NCBI GenBank assembly: GCA_017506865.1
Contig: JAFCMP010000072.1
Span: 124,001-188,000, forward strand
Length of the DNA stretch: 64,000 bases
Origin: Tribonema minus
Lineage: Eukaryota; Sar; Xanthophyceae; Tribonematales; Tribonemataceae
Reading direction: 5' to 3'
Below are positions 1 through 10,589 of this stretch, in pieces. The translations under genes were made by a program, and so were the position numbers. Each line of letters opens with the position of its first letter. The stretch's first letter is position 1. Below the pieces are notes generated by a model that was not told the origin of the DNA, searched no databases, and saw only the letters and a list, made by a program, of their open reading frames with translations.

Positions 1-1281
1 GACAATGCGCGATGCTATTGCGGAAGTGGTTGCTGTTCTAGTCATTCGCAAGCACAGCTGCCTTTGCCGCAAGTGCAGACTGTGACCACGCATCAAATGC
101 CAGCAATGTCAGCATGAATGAGTGATCTTCTGGAAACGCTCCTGTCGTGAACATTTTTGGTCAACGGTGGCCGGCAGGAAACGCGCTCTGTTTGGAGTGC
201 AGGTTGAAGTTGAAGAAGAGTGCACACAGTAGCTCGAGATGCGTAGTCTCATTGCATGCGGTCCTGTACAATCACAGGGTTGTGTTGGTCATGCAGTTTC
301 CAATCAGCCACTGTCAGCCAAGCGGGGGGCCAAAACACAAGCTGCAAGACTCCGGTTCCGCAACACATGTGTATCAAGACTGTGTTGACCACTGGCCGAA
401 TTTGTCAAGCAGAGCGCCTACACAGACCGCAGAAAACCTTGTTGCGAGTATGTCTGCCATCCAAGACTTTCAAGGCCAGTCTAATATATGTCCCAGCACC
501 AACTGAGTGAGTGCCGCCTGATGGCAACTTGAAGTTGGTGAACGGTGCAGGGAGGTTGTGCACAGGGCTTGCTCCAGCAACATTGCTGCCCACAGTGAGG
601 TGCTCATCGTTCAACAAGCTGCGTGGCAAACGCTGCTTGCTGGCCTAGTTGCTGGCTCCGTACAAAATGCCCTCGTCTGCTGCGCTCCGCTGCTGCTTGC
701 CCCTGCCGGCCTGCTTGTTCGGCGTGTGCGCTGCCCGTTGCCGTCACGTGCAGTCGGCCCGTTGCCGTCACGTGCAGTCGAGTACTGCTGGAAACTGCTA
801 CGAGCCGCTTCCTTTGCTGCCGAGCCACGCTGCACATGCTTGGTTCGTAATGGCAACTTCGTACTTCGCGAGTCACGATCAACACGGGGCTGCAGATGGG
901 GTGCTGCGTTGCGTGGACCGGTCTAGAAATCCAGGAAGATGCCCGCCATGGCCTTCTCCAGATGTTCCGGAGATAGCTGCGACGATTGCGCAAGGGATTA
1001 AGTGCACTCGCTTAGATGACACCAGGGTTTAGCACAAACGGGAGTGATGTGTGCTGGCAAATGATGCTGCATTGTGTTCAATGCGCCATTGTATTAACTG
1101 CGCCATAAAAGCACACGAGCAACTTGGCATGGTGGCGCTTGCAGAGCATCAAAAGAGCACTAGAGTTGCCTGAGTAGGACAGGTAGGCGCTGTGTACCTA
1201 GTAATTGAGCAGCATATGGCTGCCCTGTATAAGCCATTCACAGTTCAAGGTGTGGCGCAGACGCCAAGGTTGTGTTCTCCT
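1..1281. other. Intergenic, no gene recognised
   Basis: No convincing exon was found on either strand. Composition is balanced, unlike the GC-rich coding exons of this genome. A near-duplicated 19-base unit containing CGTTGCCGTCACGTGCAGTC lies near 735-780. One exact copy of the dispersed motif ACTTGAAGT lies at 527-535. Confidence 0.5.
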
Positions 1282-1888
1282 TTATGAACAAGCCATCAAG
1301 AGCCAGAAGGCCAGCAGCACCGCAGTGGCAATACGCAGCTGTGCACTTTCCATATATGAGCGCAGCCGCATTCCTCCTATGGCAACACATGCACGAACTA
1401 ACAAGCACTTACAATGTCGTCGCCGTTCAGGCGCGCCTCAAAGCTAGCTCGCTTGTAACTTTCTGCGGGTGGCGAGAGGCAGCAAAAACATCATGAAATT
1501 AGTGATGCCAGCAGTGGTTTCAACCGTGCAGAGGGCTCACATTGCCTGAGCACACACACTGTGCCTGAGCAAAAGGGGACACATTTATTCTCGCCAGGGA
1601 TTGCTGTTCGTGTGATCTCCTAGATACCGCAAAATTGCTTACGATCAAGTAATAGGCAGACTCACCGACAATGAACATGCGCAGGTACTCCGCCACCATC
1701 TTGACGGCGTCAGCGCTGATCTTCGTTGCCTTCTCTTCATCGGTAGCCTGCTGCTCCCAATGGTGCTTCAACAAAGCCTTGATCAGCGATGGCTTGAAGC
1801 TAGGACCAGCCTGTGCTGCGACTTTGCTGCTGACACCGCCGCCTCCGCCCTTATGCGAGGGCGCGTCGTCCTCTGCCCCCGAGCTCAT
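1282..1888 (-). CDS. CENP-X / MHF2 histone-fold protein
   Basis: This is a small histone-fold subunit that pairs with CENP-S (MHF1), acting at the inner kinetochore and with FANCM at stalled forks. Exon 1 (1888-1666) begins at the Met of MSSGAEDD and carries the family core: FKPSLIKALLKHHW, then ATKISADAVKMVAEYLRMFIV. It ends at a GTGAGT donor. Exon 2 (1462-1413) follows a strong pyrimidine tract with CAG, keeps phase, and reads ESYKRASFEARLNGDDI, matching the family helix that begins VEA. It ends at GTAAGT. A third exon, 1338-1282, is phase-compatible and ends in TAA. It reads LRIATAVLLAFW where the family usually has LEKVLPQLLLDF, so that exon is the weak part. The predicted length is about 109 residues against about 80 in animals; the excess is a Gly-rich N-terminus. 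Family assignment is firm, the last exon tentative. Confidence 0.72.
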
Positions 1889-1955
1889 CCGCGCACTACT
1901 GTAGCTTTTGCGCCAGGCTTGACAGTACACACATCGTACACGTTGAGGTCACTGT

Positions 1956-2183
1956 ATGTACGCTGCGGGCTTTGAAATCGCTTGCGCTCGAGGACACACG
2001 CAGTACTTGCAACAATCGTGGATATACAGGAGGCGCCGGGCTCAAAGAAACGCCAACAACAGGGGCAAGCACTCTAAAGCCTTAGGCATCTTGCGCTCGC
2101 TCGGCACGGTCGAAGAAACGAAGGAGCAGCTGCTTCAACTAGAGAAACAAGAAGCAACTCATGCTGAACCCCAATGCGCAGGT
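1956..2183 (+). CDS. Possible exon, basic then coiled-coil, unassigned
   Basis: An open frame starts at ATG 1956, just 68 bases from the divergent CENP-X start. It encodes an Arg-rich stretch (RRRRAQRNANNRGKHSKA) followed by a heptad-like acidic helix (GTVEETKEQLLQLEKQEA). A GTAATG donor-like site follows at about 2184. It could be a 5' exon of the gene at 2727-3431, but its phase does not fit that exon directly, so a further exon would be needed. The divergent spacing suggests a shared promoter with CENP-X, if real. No family was recognised. Confidence 0.25.
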
Positions 2184-2726
2184 AATGGCCGTCGCAACCT
2201 CGCCTTGCTGATTGTTGAGAGTGACCTTGCGCCTGTCTGCATGCCATCCTGAAGTGGTGTAGCACCACCTGTGGCGATTCAACACACACACTTGGCTGTC
2301 TTCTTGAAGAGGCACTTAGGCTGTGAGGCACAGCGGACTCGTTGCTTGCGTTCCTGTCGTGTTACTGTAGGCAACGGCTGGCTTGTCTGCGTGATGCTGG
2401 AAGTGGTTGCTCTCATGGACTGCACGTTGTATCATGCGTTTCCGGCTTGCTTGCTGCTTGACGCTGTGACCTGAGCAAAATTATACCTCAGGCTGCGTAA
2501 GATCTTGCAATTGTCGGGCATGCTGCATCAGTACTCGCATGTTGCACACGCCACACGATCCAATCACGCCTTGCTTGCAACTACGGCACTGTTGCCATTT
2601 GATTGAATCACCCTCCTGGCGGCCTTTTCCATCAGCACATGTGCATGTGCCCCTTCATCAGCAACATCATCCAATACAAGAGCATTGATTGAAGGCATTG
2701 TCGTTTGACTCTCATCTACTGCGCAG

Positions 2727-3431
2727 GAGTACGTCCCTCCCATGCCCATCTTCAACGGGGACCTGCAATCTTGTGTGATTCTGGGCTTTCAAGGCCAGAT
2801 GTTTGACCGCAACATGGTTGATGACAACGACCTCTTCAACCCCGCCGCATTCCCAATGCAGGATGCAGGTACGCAATGCAGGTCACTCTGCGATGGCAAT
2901 AGCGATTTTGTGTACAATGTGAGGTGCTGGTTCATGCACCACCTTTATTGTCAGGGTTTGTACACGACCGCTGGGCGCTTGCTCGTTGTGGCGCGAATGG
3001 CTGCAACATTGCGACAGCATCCACGGCGACAGTGGACACGCGTCACTGCAGACCCCTTCTCCCCTCTGCACATCATTCTCCAGCCCCCCTCCCCCCCTCC
3101 CCCCCCCACCCCCCACCCCCCCCCCTTCTCAGACTTCCTGGAGATCGAGGCCACCGAGGAGATGAACGCGGAGCTCGCAGAGCTGGAGGAGCTCGAGCGG
3201 CAGCAGGAGCTGACCGAGCTGCTGCACAAGCGCCTTGAGGCGCTGCGCCGCGCGCGCCTGCGCCGCTTCGGCGCCGAGCAGACCCCCGCCCCCCGCGCCG
3301 CCGCCGCCGCCGCCTCCGCCGCGGCGCTGGGCGCGACGGACGCCGTCGCCGTCAGCCGCCACGCCAACAACGCGCGCCGCGCGCCGCACCTGACCAAGTG
3401 CGGCATCGTCAAGCAGCCCTCGCGGCGCTGA
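2727..3431 (+). CDS. Unidentified acidic coiled-coil protein, C-terminal exons
   Basis: Two exons join in phase. Exon a (2727-2868) follows a CAG acceptor and ends at GTACGC. Exon b (3133-3431) follows an almost pure C tract ending TTCTCAG and runs to TGA. Together they give about 145 residues. The first part is acidic and Asn/Asp/Phe-rich (VDDNDLFNPAAF). It is followed by a strongly helical Glu/Leu segment (ATEEMNAELAELEELERQQE), a basic Arg-rich helix, a poly-Ala stretch and a basic C-terminus (KCGIVKQPSRR). The 5' end is not located; any earlier exon must end in phase 0. No known domain was recognised. The extreme GC content of exon b and the open frame support coding. Confidence 0.5.
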   Translation, partial: EYVPPMPIFNGDLQSCVILGFQGQMFDRNMVDDNDLFNPAAFPMQDAGTQCRSLCDGNSDFVYNVRCWFMHHLYCQGLYTTAGRLLVVARMAATLRQHPRRQWTRVTADPFSPLHIILQPPSPPPPPTPHPPPFSDFLEIEATEEMNAELAELEELERQQELTELLHKRLEALRRARLRRFGAEQTPAPRAAAAAASAAALGATDAVAVSRHANNARRAPHLTKCGIVKQPSRR

Positions 3432-4734
3432 GTGGTGCTGCGCCGCGCTGCTGCTGCGTAGAGCCGCGGTGCTCTCTGCACTGCTGGCAGCAGCAGCGGT
3501 GAGGAGGTGTGCGGTGGGGCGGCGACGGGATCGCCCGCAGCGGTGTTGTTCTCTACGGCTTTCTGGCTCCGGGGGGGGGGGGTTTGGTCTTGCGCACGCG
3601 TGTGTAGTGGTGGTATGTGGGGTGTGATCGCACTGTTTGTCTAGACGGATTTCCCCCTAGGGCTGTACAGGGCTGCGGAACGCTTGACCGCTGAGACGCG
3701 CGCGTGCGGCGCTAGAGGCACCCATGTACAGTCGGCCTGTGTGTGTGCGTGTGCTCGGGTTACGACAGTCTGAATCTGTAGGTAGTAGCGCGCGCGGTGG
3801 AGAGTGCTTTGAAGCACGCCTGGTGTTGCGTCTTCAAGTACGTGGGCAGAGCGCTGTGTGGAAAAAGAAAACAAGGTCGGGGTAATGTGGCATAGATGGC
3901 GGACAGCAGGTAGCTTTTGTAGACACCCTGAAAAAAGACACACTGGTAAATATGCATGTGTGCACAGTTATGCATGCACTATAAAAAGACTTGTACCACT
4001 TCTTTGTTACACAGCGGGGAGTCTGTCATTGTGTGTCTGTCTGCGTCAGTGCATGTGCATTGAAGTGCCATCAATGTATATGCAACGCAACACCATGCTT
4101 TCGCTCTCATGATGCAACAGCGTAGCCCAAACAAGTCTCCCGCCTGTTGAGCGCGGGGTGATGCGCCTGGTGTCACAGCTCGGCAACTCATGCCCCAAGT
4201 CCTGCCTTCTGAGCATCAGACAGCATGTGCTACTGAGCGCCTGGAATGCTTTAGCAGCGCGCGCACGACTGTGCTGCTGATGTCAGACAAGTGCAGGCTA
4301 TGTAAGGCTGAACCATGGAGTTGAACGTTGACAGGTCAGGACCATGTGATATCATGCATGTTGCAAAGTTGATCAATGACAGTCAGCAGGTCCATGTGCG
4401 AGCATGCAGGCAATGCTCATCGGGTACTACTAGAGCGTACGCAAGGGGGGTCCACGCTTCATCAAATCTGAGAAGCTCAAGCAATATAAAGACCACAACT
4501 TGTGTTGAAAGCAGGGTTTCAAACACGAAGGCATGCCGACAGAAGATACAATGGGTTTACAAGGACAAAAGAGAATAAGATTTGTGATGCTGGCGTCACA
4601 GACTGTGACAAATGTGGTGTTTTTTAACACTGTACCTAAAGTCAGTAAAGCGTCTTACTTCTCTTGTGGTAACAATCTGTGCTTCCTTACATAGCACTCC
4701 TGTGTGCGAGCTCCAATTTTATGTATGCTGTTCT
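3432..4734. other. Intergenic / 3' flanks of convergent genes
   Basis: This lies between the ends of two convergent genes. It holds a run of G near 3570-3581 shortly after the upstream stop, alternating GT/CA-rich stretches near 3730-3760, and no open frame with coding character. Confidence 0.45.
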
Positions 4735-6190
4735 CTACAGCTTGTCTTCGTCCTTGTCCACTTGAAGTAGGTCCGCCTCGAACTCCCCAATGTGTTTTTC
4801 TTGCAGGCTGCCCGTTCTCCCCTTGAATGGCTTCAGCACCTCCCCCTTCAGCCGCGGACGCACAAGCAGCAAAGTCAGCAGGTTCATTGCATTGAGATGT
4901 GACTTCCACCACATGGCAAAGCATGCAGCATGAGTTTCGAGTGGCAGTGAACAATGAAGTTGAGTGAGCTGCTTGCGGTAATGGCAGGTGGTCTGCCTTT
5001 GCAGGGAGTGACTTGCCAAGCTGAGCAAGGCCTTCGAACGGGCTGCAGCATCAGCGGTGGGGCACCTATTGCAGGAGCTGCAGACAAAAAAAACTTTGTG
5101 TGAGTGCGGTCACAGTGCATCCATTGCACCATCCCGGCTGCTCACAGCTGGTGGCGACGGGCTGCCGCGCAGCAGCAAACTGATTGTGTAACTGAGTGTC
5201 GACCACGCACTCAGCCATGCGAAGCTCTTCGAGCTGCGCACAAACATTGACACACAAGCCTTAGCCCGCAGTCGCTAGGAGGCGCTGAGCAAAGAGGGCG
5301 CAGCCTGCACGCAAGGCGTTGCCCTGCCGTGATGTCACTGCAACTGTTAACGAGTAATGTGAGCAGGGATGTGTCAGCTCATCATGAGCCGATGCACACA
5401 TGGTCCGCTCGCCCGCCGCCGGCGCATGTTGCGCTGCAACGACACGTCTGCTAGCACTAATGCTGCCTTTTGCCACCTACCATTTACTGAAGTTCAATCA
5501 TTACTGCTTGCTTACCCTGATGTGCGCGTCCGGATGGGGATTGCCCGCCGCGTGCAGAGTCTCGGTGGAGTCCAGCACCACGTCCCCCCTGTACAAGAAG
5601 GAGCCCCCCCCGCCCTTGTACGTGACCTTCCATCGCGCCGAGAACAGGATCTTGCCCGCTGTTATCGACCCCGGCTTGAGCAGCCAGTACCCCTTCCCCT
5701 CCCTTTCCCCGTCTGAGGACACGTACTCCACTGTCCCCTTGCCAGGCTCGTCGACGAAGCCTTTGAAGGTGAGCTTTCCCTTGCACAGAGACTCTCCTTC
5801 CCGTATCTCCCGTATGCGCCATACTCCCCTGATGGTTTTAATGGGAATGGCATCCACGATCTGCTGAGTATAGCTCTTGGGCGGGGGCAGAGGTTCGAGA
5901 GCTGCGTGAGCTTGCTGCCGCTGCTGCAGCACCGCTGCTGCGGACACACAAATGCCGAGAGCTGTTCTTCTGCTGAAGGTGTGTGCGCCATTGCCGTTGT
6001 CACTGTTGCTCATGCGCAGAGACACAAGCGTTGCTGAAGACATTGGCGATTGACGCAGTGGTAGTGATGATTTAATTGCCTGACATTGTGCTAGGCTGCC
6101 TGGTTGGCTCTGCAACACGAGGCCGCAGCAGCACTGAGAAGACAGGGCAGCTATACTCAGCCATCGTGTCAGCAAAGCGCAGGACGGCAT
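4735..6190 (-). CDS. Probable plastid-lumen protein, conserved family
   Basis: Two exons are proposed. Exon 1 (6190-5516) ends at AGG|GTAAGC in phase 0. Exon 2 (4845-4735) begins after AAG and ends in TAA. The mature core reads like a conserved beta-barrel plastid protein: IRGVWRIREIREGE, then GKLTFKGFVDEPGKGTVEY, GYWLLKPGSITAGKI, SARWKVTYKGGG, YRGDVVLDS. Exon 2 adds GEVLKPFKG and EKHIGEFEADL, which looks like the closing strands. The N-terminus has Cys/Leu-rich hydrophobic stretches and then SRRTALGICVSAAAV with AHA, resembling a twin-Arg thylakoid-lumen signal. The start is uncertain: ATGs at 6262, 6196, 6190 and 6043 are in frame. I chose 6190 because a signal-like hydrophobic stretch follows. 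The role is unknown; lumenal location is inferred. Dispersed ACTTCAAGT motifs cluster just upstream (6247-6306). Confidence 0.6.
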
Positions 6191-6246
6191 CGGCATGTAC
6201 GGCAGCACCCTCACACACATGTGTACTGCTTCAACCAAAATCGCGC

Positions 6247-6307
6247 ACTTCAAGTCCAGCACTTGAAGTTACACTTCAAGGTAAGTGAAGTTCACACCTT
6301 GAAGTTG
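6247..6307. promoter_or_regulatory. Cluster of ACTTCAAGT-type motifs upstream of plastid gene
   Basis: Three full or near-full copies (6247-6255 ACTTCAAGT, 6261-6269 ACTTGAAGT, 6273-6280 ACTTCAAG) and a related CTTGAAGTT at 6298-6306 lie in 60 bases. They sit immediately upstream of the likely start of the minus-strand plastid-protein gene. The position suggests a promoter element, but copies also lie in introns elsewhere, so it may simply be a dispersed repeat word. Confidence 0.3.
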
Positions 6308-7440
6308 GTGTTGGATTTGTTTGCGATTTGCAAGTATCGCCCCCAGTCGCCAGCTGTGTACATGTGCGTGTACCTGCTTCTACTTTATCCCAACTATGTT
6401 GAACGGGCTCAAAATTGTTTTGAGAGTGGGCACTGTTGTGGTTATTGCTGCAAGTATGTCACTTGTGGGTTGTTGGAGGTGGCACTCACCTGTTTATAAG
6501 CCGTTACATGGCGATACATCATATTAAAGTCATCTTAGCACATACTAAGTAAACTGCGTGCCTGCATGTCATGCACTAAACTTGACCAATGATGGCGGAG
6601 GCATGCTGCAGCCGTGCCCTGCACCATGATGCATTACCATGCCTTCAAGTTGAAAGCGACATAATGTGCATGAGATCAGGGACAGGGAGTCACAGGCATG
6701 GGGCTCATGAGGCAAGTAATAGCGATATTTCAGCAGACATTTGCTGGCACTGTATTGCAATGGCAGTGCAGAAGTGCGGTTCGACGTATATACATACCCC
6801 CGGCAGCAGTGCGCGCAATTGACATGATGCCATGATCCACTGCTGCCTGTGCGAAATGTTGTGCGCGAGCCACTGCTGCCTCTTGCCTACACCGGCCGTC
6901 GTATGTATGATTGAAGCAACATTGATTCATTGCCATCCGCAGCTATGCACTGGCACAAAGCCACGGTGCCAGCGGATTGGGTGCTTGCCATACTGCTCGT
7001 GAGCTGTCCAGGCTTGCTTGATCACCCACCAGCGTAGTACACATCCTCACCATCCTCCTCCTGCAACACATCAGACATGCGCCACAGCAGCAGCAATTTC
7101 AGCGACGCAGTACAGTGTATTTGTAGTGATAACGACGCCGGCAAGTCAAATATTGCTGATACTTTGGGATTTGCCTACTGATGCCCCCATGTCGAGGGGC
7201 CAGCAGGCCTTTCCGTGGGTATGAGTTTATGGCCAAGGCTCGCGTGGTGCAGCCCCTTGTGACCTTTAAGCGCAATGCCAAATTTACTCGAGAGTGCAGC
7301 GGGATGATGGATGTTTCACAGTCCTGCAATGAGCATGTGGAGACCCTTGCTTGCGCTGCAAGTTGCGCATTGCCATGAGCTTGCAAGCGACGTGACTTCC
7401 CGCTGCTTGTAGCAGCAGATGAAGTTACACTTGAAGTCGT
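6308..7440. other. Intergenic, no gene recognised
   Basis: This AT-balanced stretch has no coding-like GC island on either strand. Open frames here are short and compositionally unlike the confirmed exons. One ACTTGAAGT copy is at 7429-7437, at the edge of the following GC-rich repeat tract. Confidence 0.45.
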
Positions 7441-7449
7441 CAACCGGTG

Positions 7450-8060
7450 ACGCACCTTGCGCATGGGCTGCCAGGGCCGCCGCAGCGCCGGGCTGTGCGG
7501 AGCCCACGAATTGCCGCTGCCGCCGCCCGCCGCCCCCGCATCCCCCTTCTCAAAGCCCCGCCACGCTCCTGCGCGCCCTTCGTCAAAGCCTGCGGGAACC
7601 CTCGCATATTGCTCCACCCGCCCCCGCCCCTGCAGTTTTACGCCCGCCTCTTCGAAGCCCCTCTGCACCCCGACATCCCCCTCGCCAAACCCCCACGCAT
7701 CCCCCCAAATCGCCCATCGAACTCCCCTCGCGCCACCTCTGCGCGTCCCTCGTGATAGCGCGCCTGCCCCCCCCCACCACCTCTCCCCTGGAAGCCCCTC
7801 AGCCCCCCTTCAAAGCGCTGCGCCCGAGCCTCCCCTTCCAGAAATCTCCCACAGGGCCGCTCCAGAGGCTCGCGCGCGTCCTCCTGCCCCTCTTGAAAGC
7901 GCCACCGCGCCTCAGCACCCCCCCCTTGACGCCCCCCTGTACCCCCTCAGCCCCCCCCCTCACCCCCCCATACCCCCCGTCCCAGCCCCCCTGCACCCCA
8001 GCAGCGCCCCCCAGGAAGTCTCCTCGGGGAGGCGCTGCCAGCTGCTGTGCGAATCTGGGC
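7450..8060 (-). repeat. GC-rich degenerate tandem tract, G-F-x-x-G on minus strand
   Basis: About 600 bases are highly C-rich on the + strand, with a recurring word around TTCAAAGCCCC, TCGAAGCCCC or TTGAAAGCGCC every 25-70 bases. Read on the minus strand this gives repeated Gly-Phe-acidic-Gly units (GFEKGDAG, GFDEGRAG, GFEEAG) and Gly-rich blocks such as GGWDGGYGGVRGGAEG, but the units fall in different frames. It may be a decayed Gly-rich coding exon like the one at 57.6-58.0 kb, or a non-coding minisatellite. Pro-rich frames on the + strand look like shadows of the same composition. No intact gene model could be built. Confidence 0.4.
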
Positions 8061-9004
8061 TGGCCCGTGATGGGTGAGTGGATGATGCCGCTGTCGTGAA
8101 GGGGCTGCGCGCGGTAACGCGTGTTGAAGTTGTCTGCGTCAGCGCTCAGATGGGTGGTGGCGTTTGAAAGGGCTACGGAGCAGTGCACAATGATACGCGC
8201 AGCCCTGCTGACAAACCAACATGTGATACCTAGCATATTTTGCTGGCATGCGGAGGTGAACATTGGCAGGTGTTGTATACATAGCCTCAAACTCATACAA
8301 TGCTCAAAGAGTGACGTTGTGTTCATATGATGCATGGTGTGCAGAACAGAGGTGCGTCATGTACTGTCAAACTCTTGCGCCGATGTGCCCATGGTCCTTT
8401 AAGTACTCCGAAGCATGTACAGCAATAATATGTAACTTCAGAAGTACTACATAGTCACGATGGTGTGTTCATACCTGGTTGGCAAGAGGCGCGTGTGCTG
8501 CATCTGGTGCACCCTGGGGCTGGACTGGGACTTGTGCATAACCTGCATTGGGTAAAAAAAGCATAGCCAGGATGGTAAAGGATGGTCAGCGTATGGTGGT
8601 GGTAGAAACACGCACACACCAACACATACCACAGCGACAAGACTCCCTGTTTTTCCGCACACCCTCTCTGATAGGGGGTGCTGTGCTTTGCAAACGTTGC
8701 CACACCCATACATCTGCATTCGCCTGCATGCCATTAGGTCCAGTGTCAGGGGTCAGGAATCGCCGCTCAGGCGGTCATTCCATCTATAGACTTAAGTCAT
8801 TGAGCGTTGCTGCAGCACTTCCGGCAATGCGGCTCGGGGAAACGCTCAGCGCTTGCCTTTCGACTGTGTGGCGTATTTGCGGAGTTTTGAAAGATGCACA
8901 TCGTCAGGGAAATGGAGGTGAACAGACATATGCAGGCGGCGTTGAGATGCAGGAACATGACCAGGGAAACGAAGTTGAACATACTTTGAAGTGTCCATCA
9001 GTGC
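8061..9004. other. Intergenic, no gene recognised
   Basis: Balanced composition and no exon-like GC island. Nothing supports a gene, RNA or repeat, apart from a short Pro/Thr-coding chance frame on the + strand. Confidence 0.4.
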
Positions 9005-10589
9005 TCAGCGCCCACCTTCATCCACGGAGCACCGTGCCGCCGCGCCCTGCTCCGCAGCGTCACCGCCCGCGGCCGTGGCGGCGCGCTGCTTGTTCCTCTT
9101 CCTGCTGGTGTGGATCGCGGACTGGTCCATGAACGGTATGCGGTGCTGCGCGAGAAGGCCCTGCAGCGCCTCGACGTACGCCTTGAGGTTGCGCCTCTCC
9201 GCGGCCGCGTTCTGCGTCTCGGTGAGGCGCTTCTCGCGCAGCGCGTCGCACTGCTCGGACGCGTCGCGCGCGCTCACGCGCGCCAGGCGCGCCGTCGCGA
9301 ACAGCGCCGCGACCTCCGCGATCAGGTCCTGCGCGTGAGCGTCGCGGCCAGCGAGGTTGGAGGGGCGGGCGGCGCGTGAGCCGATGTTATAGAAGTACAA
9401 ACTCTTTGGCAGGGGCACATTGCACTTGGGGAGCGACTGGGGGGGCAGAATGCGCGCCGCATGCGCTTCGTGGCGAGTCTTGTGTCACGCAGAGAGGCGC
9501 AGCCGATCGAGTCAGCGCAGAGGAACATTTTGTTGTCGTTGTCAAGTGACACTGCGCACATTGCTCCGCTACATACAAGGTAACCTCATCACAGCGCTTT
9601 GACCTCACAAACGGCCCCCACATTCCATCATGTCGGGCCAACAAATTGCATCGCGTGGGCCCCACTCGGGCACTGCAAACACACGTGCCCGTGCGGCCGC
9701 CACACACCTCATCCGTTGCGTCGGCAAACTCGGCGGCGGCGGCCTTCCCATCCAGCTCCAGGCGCCCCTGCTCCACCGCGGCGCGCAGCCCCTCCCGCAG
9801 CGCCGCCAGCGGCGCGCAGCGCGCGCAGCGTACCGCACCCCCCTCGCCCCCCCCCGCGTGCGCCGCTGCCGCCGCCAGCGCCGCCGCCGCCGCCCAGTGC
9901 CGCCGCAGCTCGCCGTCCGCGTCCGCGAGCCGCGCCTGCAGCTCGTGCGCCGCCGCCTGCGCGCCGTCGCACGCCGTCTGAGCGCTGCGCGCCTCAGCGG
10001 CGCGCGCCGCCGCGCCCGCGCGCGCCGCATGAAGATCCGCGCGCGCCTGCTGCAGCTCGCCGTGCAACGCGCGCAGCGCCGCGGCGTGCCGCTCCGCGCG
10101 CGCCGCCGCCGCAGCCGCGGCCGCAGCCTCCGCCGCCGCCGCGGCCGCCGCCTGCTGCGCCTGCGCGTCGCGCAGCTCGGATGCCTGCGCGCGCAGCTCG
10201 CGCGCCGCTAGCACGGCGGCGTCGCGCTCGCGCTGAGCGCTGACTACGTGAGCGCGGCTGGCCGCCGCGGACGCGCTCGACCGCTGCGCCATGTCCACCG
10301 CGCGCTCCACTTCGCTGCGCAGGAGCCGCACCTCCTCCGCCGCCGCCTGCGCGCCGGCCTCCCAATTTGTGTCCGCGTGCGCTGCGCCCTGAGAACACTG
10401 CTGCTGCTGCTGCTGTTGCGGCAGCGCGCTGGCCCGCTCCTGCAGGGTCGTGGCATGCGCTTCAGCGACCGCCTGCTGCTCCGCCTGCTGCTGCAGCGCT
10501 CCGCGTTCAGTGGTGGGTGCTGCTGCAGGCGGCGCCCGTGGCGCGTGTTGGCCCGCGTGTGGGCCGTCGCTGGGTAGTGTCATGTCCAT
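9005..10589 (-). CDS. Ala/Gln-rich coiled-coil protein
   Basis: Two exons are proposed, 10589-9708 and 9436-9005, for 437 residues. Exon 1 starts at MDMTLPSD, has a short disordered Pro/Ala head, Gln runs, and then a long heptad-like coiled coil (EEVRLLRSEVERAVDMAQ; ELRAQASELRDAQAQQ) interrupted by poly-Ala, and ends GAG|GTGTGT in phase 0. Exon 2 follows a C7 tract with CAG, also phase 0. It starts SLPKCNVPLPKSLYFYNIGS and continues as a less repetitive, probably conserved helical region (RRNLKAYVEALQGLLAQ; HRIPFMDQSAIH) with a basic tail. The order, a repetitive coil followed by a conserved C-terminal segment, suggests a structural or centrosome/flagellar-type scaffold, but I recognise no family. 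A possible donor (AAG|GTGGGC) overlaps the last codons, so the true end may lie further downstream. Confidence 0.62.

Noticed and set aside
7419-8099. Pro-rich plus-strand proteins in three overlapping frames
   Set aside because: All three frames are open only because the strand is C-rich. The recurring units make more sense as Gly/Phe repeats on the other strand, or as non-coding repeats.
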